The notes under the pieces are model-generated. The model searched no databases. It was not told where the DNA came from and saw nothing but the letters and a program-made list of their open reading frames with translations. Shown in pieces: positions 58,090-64,000 of a DNA stretch of 64,000 bases. This DNA comes from Taklimakanibacter sp050251035. GTDB lineage: Bacteria > Pseudomonadota > Alphaproteobacteria > Rhizobiales > Aestuariivirgaceae. Location: the NCBI GenBank assembly GCA_050251035.1, contig JBFWNN010000020.1:16169-80168 (forward strand), given 5' to 3'. The translations under genes and the position numbers were made by a program. How positions within the stretch are numbered: position 1 is the first letter of the stretch; each line of letters begins with the position of its first letter.

Positions 58090-59640
58090 TCAGAAATCCG
58101 TCTTCTCGCCGCCCTCCTGCTCGCGCCGCGCCACGAAGGCATCGATCTCCTCGGCGATGGCGGGATCGAGCGGCGGCTCCTGATATTCGGCGAGCGCCCG
58201 CTTCCACACCTCGTTCGCCTTCTGCCATGCCTGCGGACTGCCAGAGGCCTGCCACTGGCTGTAATTGCGCCAGTCGGAAATGATCGGCGCATAGAAGGCC
58301 GACGAATAGCGGGCGAGCGTGTGCTGAGCGCCGAAGAAATGGCCGCCCGGCCCAACCTCGCGCATGGCGTCGAGGCCGAGCGCGTCTTCGCTGAAATCGA
58401 GCGGCTTCAGGAACTCCATCACCATCTGCAGGAGATCGGCGTCGAGGGCGAACTTCTCATAGGAGGCGACGAGGCCGCCTTCCATCCAGCCCGCCGCATG
58501 CTGGATCAGGTTGCCGCCGCCCATGATGGCGCCCCACAGCGAGAAGACGCTCTCATAGGCCGCCTGGGCGTCGACCATGTTGGCGGCATTGGTGTTGGAC
58601 GTGCGGTACGGCAGCTTGTAGCGCCGCGCCAGCTGCCCGCCCATGATGCAGGCTTTCATATATTCGGGCGTGCCGAAGGCGGGCGCGCCCGACTTCATGT
58701 CGACATTGGATGTGAAGCCGCCATAGACGAAAGGCGCCCCCGGATTGGCGAGCTGCGACAGAGCGAGCCCCGCCAGCGCCTCGGCATTCTGCTCGACGAT
58801 GGCGCCGGCGATGGTCACCGGCGCCATGGCGCCCGCCAGCGTGAAGGGCGTGCACACCACGACCTGGTTGTGGCGCGCCATCTCGATGATGCCCATGCCC
58901 ATCGGGTCGTCGAGCTTGAGCGGCGAGTTGGTGTTGATGACGGTGTAGCAGGAGGGCTCCTTGAGGAACTGTTCGTGCGTCAGTCCACGCGCTATGCGGG
59001 CGATCTCCATGCCGTCGAAGAGCCGCGCCCGCCCGGTCGAGATGGTGTAGAGGATCTTGTCGGAGAGCCTCACCTTGTTGCGCATGATGTGGAGATGGCG
59101 CACCGAGGCATGGACGTCGAGCGCGTCGACCGAGCCGCCGCCCGCGGTGTGGATGCAGTTGAAGAACTGTGCCAGGCGGATGAAATTGGCATTGTCCTCG
59201 AGTGTTCCGGGCCTGCGGCCCCTGTCCATGTCGGAGCAGTTGGGCGGGCCGCCCACCGGCGCGAAGGCGATCCACTTGCCGCCGATCTGGATCGTGCGCG
59301 CCGGGTTGCGGGCATGGAATGTGAATTCGGACGGCGGCGTCTTCAGCGCTTCCTCGACGATGTCGCGCCCGATGCGCACTCGGTCGCCCTCCACCTTGGC
59401 GCCGGCCTTCCGATAGATCCGGATTGCTTCCTGGTTAAGGACGTCCATGCCGATCTCCTCGAGTACGTCGAGGGAGCGCGTGTGGATGGTCTCGATCTGG
59501 TCGTCGCTCAGGATGCGCGACGGCTCGAGCGTCAGCCGCGGCTGGGCGAAGGGCAGTTGCCCGATCTTCTGGTGCTTGGCATCGGGCCTGCGGCCGCGGC
59601 CGCGCGAATGATGCCGGGCGTCATTGTCGATGAGGGTCAT
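58090..59640 (-). CDS. Trimethylamine methyltransferase (MttB) family protein 1
   Basis: A 516-residue MttB-superfamily methyltransferase, a TIM-barrel that moves a methyl group from a methylated amine to a corrinoid protein. It has no in-frame amber codon, so it is a non-pyrrolysine (MtgB-like) member expected to act on quaternary amines such as betaines. Conserved stretches include GPPNCSDMDRGRRPGTLEDN, FVYGGFTSNVDMKSGAPAFG and REVGPGGHFFGAQHTLARY. ATG 59640 overlaps the psuG stop (ATGA). It is closely related to the gene at 60676. The substrate is unknown. Confidence 0.9.
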   Translation of the reverse strand: MTLIDNDARHHSRGRGRRPDAKHQKIGQLPFAQPRLTLEPSRILSDDQIETIHTRSLDVLEEIGMDVLNQEAIRIYRKAGAKVEGDRVRIGRDIVEEALKTPPSEFTFHARNPARTIQIGGKWIAFAPVGGPPNCSDMDRGRRPGTLEDNANFIRLAQFFNCIHTAGGGSVDALDVHASVRHLHIMRNKVRLSDKILYTISTGRARLFDGMEIARIARGLTHEQFLKEPSCYTVINTNSPLKLDDPMGMGIIEMARHNQVVVCTPFTLAGAMAPVTIAGAIVEQNAEALAGLALSQLANPGAPFVYGGFTSNVDMKSGAPAFGTPEYMKACIMGGQLARRYKLPYRTSNTNAANMVDAQAAYESVFSLWGAIMGGGNLIQHAAGWMEGGLVASYEKFALDADLLQMVMEFLKPLDFSEDALGLDAMREVGPGGHFFGAQHTLARYSSAFYAPIISDWRNYSQWQASGSPQAWQKANEVWKRALAEYQEPPLDPAIAEEIDAFVARREQEGGEKTDF

Positions 59641-60554
59641 GGGAGCTCCGCATGGGCTTTGGCAATCAGGGCGGCGACACGGGCATTGTTCTTCACCAGC
59701 TCGACATTGGCGGCGAGCGAGCGGCCGGCGGTGGCGCGGGTGAGCCTGGCGAGCAGGAAGGGCGTCACGTCGCGGCCCTCGACCTTCTCCTCGCGGGCGT
59801 CCGCCACCGCCCGCTCGATGACCGGCGTGATCTCGTAAGCCGGAATCTCATATTCGGCCGGGATGGGGTTGGCGACGACGATGCCGCCCTTGAGCCCCAT
59901 GGCCCACTTCGCCGTCATGAGCCGCGCCAGCTCCTCAGGGCCGTCGACCCACATCGGGCATTTGAGGCCGCTCGTGCGCGAATAGAAGGCCGGGAACTCC
60001 TGGGTGCTGTAGCCCACGACGGGAACGCCCAGGCTCTCGAGCTTCTCGATCGTTAAAGCGAGGTCGAGGATGGCTTTGGCGCCCGCGGTGACGACCGCGA
60101 CATCGCTCAGCGCCATCTCGCCGAGATCGGCCGAGACGTCGAAGGTTTCCGCCGCCCCGCGGTGCACGCCGCCAATGCCGCCCGTGGCGAAGACCCTGAT
60201 ACCGGCGAGCGCCGCGATCCGCATGGTCGCGGCGACGGTCGTGGCCCCGTCGCGCCCCAGCGCCACGGCATGCGGCAAGTCGCGGGTCGAGAGCTTGGCG
60301 ATCGAGGCGCCGTTGCGCGCCAGCGTCTCGATCTCGGTGCGCGACAGCCCGACCCTGAGCTTGCCCGCCCTGACCGCGATGGTCGCCGGCACGCAGCCCG
60401 CGTCGCGGATGATCCGCTCCACCGCCAAGGCCATCTCGGCATTCTGCGGAAAGGCCATGCCATGCGCGATGATGGTCGATTCGAGCGCCACCACCGGGCG
60501 CTTTTCTCGAATCGCTTCAACAACTTCGGATGCGATGCTGAGAAATTGATTCAT
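59637..60554 (-). CDS. psuG: Pseudouridine-5'-phosphate glycosidase
   Basis: A 305-residue PsuG protein. The catalytic Glu is in VVALESTIIAHGMAFPQN, the substrate Lys in VVTAGAKAILDLALT, and VFATGGIGGVHRGAAETFDV and VVGYSTQEFPAFYSRTSG are diagnostic. It splits pseudouridine 5'-phosphate to uracil and ribose 5-phosphate. The partner kinase PsuK is absent. It sits between two mttB genes and is coupled to mttB1, an odd place for a nucleotide salvage gene; it may instead cleave another C-glycoside or simply ride in the operon. Confidence 0.9.
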   Translation of the reverse strand: MNQFLSIASEVVEAIREKRPVVALESTIIAHGMAFPQNAEMALAVERIIRDAGCVPATIAVRAGKLRVGLSRTEIETLARNGASIAKLSTRDLPHAVALGRDGATTVAATMRIAALAGIRVFATGGIGGVHRGAAETFDVSADLGEMALSDVAVVTAGAKAILDLALTIEKLESLGVPVVGYSTQEFPAFYSRTSGLKCPMWVDGPEELARLMTAKWAMGLKGGIVVANPIPAEYEIPAYEITPVIERAVADAREEKVEGRDVTPFLLARLTRATAGRSLAANVELVKNNARVAALIAKAHAELP

Positions 60555-60675
60555 GCCCTGGCCTCGTCATCGCGGCGAAAGCCTCCGGTGTTCGGAACAT
60601 TACCGCGGTTCGACGTTTCCGTCATAACACACTCCGAAGCGTGCTGGCTCGATGTTGAATCGTCCTCACGCTACG

Positions 60676-62250
60676 CTAAAAATCCGTCGGCGCCCCGCCT
60701 TCGCGCTTGCGGCGCTCCACGAAGTCGTCGAGCTCGGCGCGCACGCCTGCATCCATGGCCGGCTCCTTGTAGTCGGCGAGCGCCTGCTTGTAGAGCTGGT
60801 TGGCTTTCTGCCAAGCCTCGGGCTTGCCGGCCGCGAGCCATTGCTGGTTGTTGCGCCAGTCGGAGATCATCGGCGCGTAAAAAGCCGTCTCATAGCGCGC
60901 CAGCGTATGGGCGGCGCCGAAGAAATGCCCGCCCGGCCCCACTTCGCGAATGGCCTCTATCCCCAGCGCGTCCCGGTCGGTGGCCAGGGGCTCGAGGAAC
61001 TCCATCACCATCTGGATCAGGTCGCAATCGAGGACGAATTTCTCGAAACCGGCCACCAGGCCGCCTTCCAGCCAGCCCGCGCCATGCATGATGAAGTTGC
61101 CGCCGCCCATGGTGACGCCCCAGAGCGAGAAGACGCTTTCATAGGCCGCCTGGGCGTCGACGGCATTGGCGGCACAGGTGTTGGAGGTGCGATAGGGCAC
61201 CTTGTAGCGGCGGGCCATCTGGCCGCCGACGATGCAGGCCTTCATGTATTCGGGCGTGCCGAAAGCCGGCGCCCCCGACTTCATGTCGACGTTCGAGGTG
61301 AAGCCGCCATAGATGAAGGGCGCCCCTTTGCGGACGAGCTGGGTGAAGGCCAGGCCGGCAAGCGCCTCGGCATTCTGCTCGACGATGGCGCCCGCCACGG
61401 TGACCGGGGCCATGGCGCCCGCCAGCGTAAAGGGCGTCACGCAGACGACCTGGTTCAGGGCCGACATCTCCATGATGCCGCGCAGCATCGGCGCGTCGAG
61501 CTTGAGCGGTGAATTGGTGTTGATGATGGTGAAGAGCGAGGGCTCGCTTTCGAGCCGCTCGGCCGAGATGCCGCGGGCGATGCGGGCGATCTCGATGCCG
61601 TCGCGGATGCGCTCGCGGCCCAGCGAATAGGCATGAAAGGGCTTGTCGGTGAGGACCGCCATGTCGCGCAAGGCCTCGAGATGGCGGATCGAGGCATGCA
61701 GGTCGATCGGCTCGACCGGATAGCCCGAGACGAAGCCGATGCAGTTGAAATACTGGGCGAGCTTGAGGAAATTGCGGTAATCGGCGTGATTGCCGGCCCG
61801 CCTGCCGCCGTCGAGATCGGCGCTGTTGGGCGGGCTGCCGACGGTGCCGAAATTCATCGCCCGGCCGCCCACCGCGAAACTGTTCTCGGGATTGCGGGCA
61901 TGGAGGGTGAAGTCCTCGGGCGCCGTGGCGATCAGCTCCTCGACCATATGGCGGTCGAAGCGCACGCGCTCGCCCTCGATTCGGGCCCCGGCCTTTTTGA
62001 GCAACTCACACGCTTCGGGCAGCATGAAATCCATGCCGATATCCTCGAGCACGGTGAGGGAGGCCTGATGGATGGCCTCGACCTCGTCGGCCGAGATGAG
62101 CTCCATCGCCGGGAAGCGCCTGATGCTCTTGCGGCGCGGCAACTGTCCGATGCCCCTCGCGGCGTGCGTACCCTCGCCGCCGCGCCGGCCTTCGCGACGG
62201 CGGCGGTGGGTCTGGGAGGTCTCGAGGGAAGCGTCGGCCATTTGGTCCAT
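60676..62250 (-). CDS. Trimethylamine methyltransferase (MttB) family protein 2
   Basis: A 524-residue non-pyrrolysine MttB relative, clearly paralogous to the 58090 gene (shared YGGFTSNVDMKSGAPAFGTP, REVGPGGHFFGAAHTLARYE and the C-terminal RKREGGAPTDF). The first 40 residues are Arg-rich and variable. ATG 62250 lies 5 bases after the LysR stop (62256); ATG 62241 is an alternative and no clear ribosome site exists for either. It starts the operon mttB2-psuG-mttB1, probably expressed with the LysR gene upstream. Confidence 0.88.
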   Translation of the reverse strand: MDQMADASLETSQTHRRRREGRRGGEGTHAARGIGQLPRRKSIRRFPAMELISADEVEAIHQASLTVLEDIGMDFMLPEACELLKKAGARIEGERVRFDRHMVEELIATAPEDFTLHARNPENSFAVGGRAMNFGTVGSPPNSADLDGGRRAGNHADYRNFLKLAQYFNCIGFVSGYPVEPIDLHASIRHLEALRDMAVLTDKPFHAYSLGRERIRDGIEIARIARGISAERLESEPSLFTIINTNSPLKLDAPMLRGIMEMSALNQVVCVTPFTLAGAMAPVTVAGAIVEQNAEALAGLAFTQLVRKGAPFIYGGFTSNVDMKSGAPAFGTPEYMKACIVGGQMARRYKVPYRTSNTCAANAVDAQAAYESVFSLWGVTMGGGNFIMHGAGWLEGGLVAGFEKFVLDCDLIQMVMEFLEPLATDRDALGIEAIREVGPGGHFFGAAHTLARYETAFYAPMISDWRNNQQWLAAGKPEAWQKANQLYKQALADYKEPAMDAGVRAELDDFVERRKREGGAPTDF

Positions 62251-62255
62251 CCGAA

Positions 62256-63170
62256 TCAGCGATAAGCGGCGAGATTGGGGTCGGCCGCGACCTGCTTCAC
62301 CAGCCATTCCTCGAAGCGCTTGATCTTGGGCTTGAGCTTGTCTTCGGCCTTGCAGGCGAACTGCCAGCGATGGCGATGCGGCACGAGCAGCGGGAAGGGT
62401 TGGACGAGCCGGCCCATGCGGATCTCGTCAGTGGCGAAGGGGCCTATGGTCATGGCGAGGCCGCGGCCCTCGACGGCCGCTTCCTGGGCCAGGATATAGC
62501 TGTCGAAAGCGAGGCGGTCGGAGAGCTCGATATTCTTGACACCGGCCCCTTCGAGCCACAGGCGCCAGTCCTCCTCGGCGGTATAGACATAAAGCAGCTT
62601 GTGCTTGCGCAGGTCGGCCGGGGTCTTCAGCGCATTCGCGCCCTTGAGCAGATCGGGCGAGCAGACGGGAGTCAGCAGCGAGCGGAACAGCGGACGATAA
62701 TTATGGCCGGGCGATTTGTTGCGCGCCAGCACGATGCCGCAATCGACATTGGTCTCGTCGAAGTCCCAGTCGAAATACGCCGTCGACAGCCTCACCTTCA
62801 TGTCGGGAAAGCGGCGCTCGAAATCATGCAGCCGCGGGATCAGCCATTTGAGCGCCACCGTCACATAGACCTGGATGGTGAGCTCGTTGTCGGCGACGGC
62901 GGGCCGCAAGTTTCGGGTCTGGGCCTCGATCTGATCGAAGGCATCGCGCACCGGCGGGAAATAGGCATGGCCCGCCTGAGTGAGCTCGGCGCGCCGGGCG
63001 TCGCGCTTGAACAGCTGCAGGCCCAATTGCTGCTCCAAGGCCTTGACCTGGTGGCTGACGGCGGAGCGGGTGATGCCGAGTTCGGCCGCCGCGAGCCGGA
63101 AGGAGCCGAGCCGGGCGGCAGCTTCGAAAGCGGTCAAGGCGCGCAAGGGCGGGAGATCACGACGGGGCAA
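62256..63170 (-). CDS. LysR-family regulator (GcvA-like) of the mttB genes
   Basis: A 304-residue LysR protein of the GcvA type: N-terminal PPLRALTAFEAAARLGSFRL, LGITRSAVSHQVKALEQQLG, and an effector domain with LTIQVYVTVALKWLIPRLHD and GRGLAMTIGPFATDEI. Start is TTG 63170. It is upstream of mttB2 in the same direction and divergent from the third mttB at 63351; the 180-base region between holds a GGTGAA/TTCACC palindrome. It likely activates both directions in response to a methylated amine. Confidence 0.88.
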   Translation of the reverse strand: MPRRDLPPLRALTAFEAAARLGSFRLAAAELGITRSAVSHQVKALEQQLGLQLFKRDARRAELTQAGHAYFPPVRDAFDQIEAQTRNLRPAVADNELTIQVYVTVALKWLIPRLHDFERRFPDMKVRLSTAYFDWDFDETNVDCGIVLARNKSPGHNYRPLFRSLLTPVCSPDLLKGANALKTPADLRKHKLLYVYTAEEDWRLWLEGAGVKNIELSDRLAFDSYILAQEAAVEGRGLAMTIGPFATDEIRMGRLVQPFPLLVPHRHRWQFACKAEDKLKPKIKRFEEWLVKQVAADPNLAAYR

Positions 63171-63259
63171 GTGAGTTCACCAGAAAGGAAACGCCTTCCT
63201 TATAATATATTGAAAAGACGGGTGTTAAGTGGATCAACCGAGAACGACGTCAGTTTTAC

Positions 63260-63276
63260 GGTGAATTCTCTTCACC
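63260..63276. promoter_or_regulatory. Operator-like palindrome between lysR and the third mttB
   Basis: GGTGAA (63260-63265) and TTCACC (63271-63276) form a perfect inverted repeat around five bases. A related GTGA..TCAC copy lies at 63172-63181 beside the LysR start. A TATAAT at 63201-63206 may be a -10 element. Confidence 0.55.
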
Positions 63277-63350
63277 TATCCATCGACAAGATTGAGGCTT
63301 TCGGACGGCCGGCAAAAAGAGCACATTCCGAGCGAAATCAGGAGTTTCTC

Positions 63351-64000
63351 ATGACCATTGTCGAGGACATTTCACGCCGGCGCGGCGGCCGCGAGGCGCG
63401 CAAGGCGCTCCGTGCACGGCCCATCCCCCGCGAGGAAGCGGCGGTGCGCCCCGGCATGGAGGGCGGACAGTACAAGCCGCTCAGCCAGCGCGACATGGAG
63501 CGTATCCATGAGACGGCGCTCAGCCTGCTCGAGAAAGTGGGGTTGGGCCAGGCCATCCCCTCCTGCATCGAGGCATTGACCGCCAAGGGCGCCTTCATGA
63601 ACGAGCATGGCCGCCTGTGCCTGCCGCGCGCCCTGATCGAGGACACCCTCAGCCATTGCGCGCGCGACTTCGTGCTCTATGGCCGCGATCGCAAGCACGA
63701 TATGGAGCCGTGGGGCAACAAGGTCTATTTCGGCACCGCGGGTGCCGCCGTCCATGTCGTCGACGTCGAGACCAGGACTTATCGCGATTCCGTCCTCGTC
63801 GACCTCTATGACTGCGCCCGCATCGTCGATCAATGCGAGCACATCCATTTCTATCAGCGCCCGATCACGGCGCGCGACATGCTCACCGGCCACGATCTCG
63901 ATATCAATACCATGTATGCCTGCATGGCGGGCACGTCGAAGCATGTCGGCACCAGCATGGTGGCGCCCGAGCATGTCGCCGAATGCCTGGAGATCCTGCA
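63351..64000 (+). CDS. Trimethylamine methyltransferase (MttB) family protein 3 (cut by window edge)
   Basis: The first 216 codons of a third MttB-superfamily protein run open to the window end. AGGAG lies 6 bases before ATG 63351. Recognisable parts are SQRDMERIHETALSLLEKVG, LPRALIEDTLSHCARDFVLY, NKVYFGTAGAAVHVVDVETR and LDINTMYACMAGTSKHVGTS. It is more divergent from the other two than they are from each other, suggesting a different substrate. Corrinoid protein and further pathway genes are expected to the right. Confidence 0.88.
   Translation, partial: MTIVEDISRRRGGREARKALRARPIPREEAAVRPGMEGGQYKPLSQRDMERIHETALSLLEKVGLGQAIPSCIEALTAKGAFMNEHGRLCLPRALIEDTLSHCARDFVLYGRDRKHDMEPWGNKVYFGTAGAAVHVVDVETRTYRDSVLVDLYDCARIVDQCEHIHFYQRPITARDMLTGHDLDINTMYACMAGTSKHVGTSMVAPEHVAECLEIL

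Noticed and set aside
58090..62250. Pyrrolysine-containing MttB
   Set aside because: Both proteins are read through without any in-frame TAG, and no pyl genes are visible; they are non-pyrrolysine members.

Overview
The window is GC-rich, gene-dense, single-copy chromosomal or megaplasmid DNA. It looks like an alphaproteobacterium of the Hyphomicrobiales: glxBCD-like/mgs genes, a SigF/NrsF ECF pair, RIME/REP-type palindromes and many GntR, LysR and amino-acid ABC genes. The genus cannot be fixed from the sequence. No tRNA, rRNA, CRISPR array, transposase or integrase was seen, and no gene-free stretch exceeds about 255 bases. The unifying theme is catabolism of small nitrogen, methyl and phosphonate compounds.

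Region 1 (1-9.4 kb and 15.9-23.7 kb) is an aerobic methylated-amine pathway. Trimethylamine monooxygenase (tmm) makes TMAO. TMAO demethylase (tdm, DUF1989-GcvT) makes dimethylamine and formaldehyde. A gmaS-like glutamine synthetase, the three N-methylglutamate synthase subunits (mgsABC) and a single-subunit FAD amine oxidoreductase form a second operon facing a GntR regulator. Flavin reductase, APC permease and two unknown genes accompany them. The most striking unannotated signal is a helically phased array of CCAAT-type half-sites (10-11 bp period) found five times, always at the promoters of these genes. It implies one regulon that also extends left of the window.

Region 2 (9.4-13.4 kb) is an ECF sigma/NrsF pair divergent from a bufferin-type RiPP operon (two precursors, DUF692 enzyme, DUF2063 partner, DoxX), with matching GTAA-N16-CGAA promoters in both directions. 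Region 3 (13.4-15.9 kb) holds an SDR, an arginase-fold protein, a GFA protein and a small RHH protein around a palindromic repeat. Region 4 (23.7-27.8 kb) has an EamA exporter, a PhyH oxygenase, a J-domain protein, an MBL hydrolase and a nitrilase-fold amidase.

Region 5 (27.9-39.9 kb) is 2-aminoethylphosphonate mineralisation: LysR, phnW, phnA, phnY, a Na/Pi carrier and a phosphodiesterase, followed on the other strand by a PotDABC/PhnSTUV-type ABC transporter. Region 6 (40-43.2 kb) couples phosphatidylserine synthase to an EptA-like transferase.

Region 7 (43.2-50.6 kb and 58-64 kb) is a corrinoid methyl-transfer system: CoA transferase, virulence-factor-domain protein, methyl-THF methyltransferase and RACo-type activator on one side, and three MttB-family methyltransferases with an embedded psuG on the other. 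The two halves are separated by Region 8 (50.7-58.1 kb), a self-contained module (XRE-cupin regulator, diaminopropionate ammonia-lyase-like enzyme, amino-acid ABC transporter, M81 peptidase, AstE-type deacylase) that starts against a truncated hydrolase gene. No cobalamin-binding corrinoid protein lies in the window; it is expected beyond the right edge or elsewhere.
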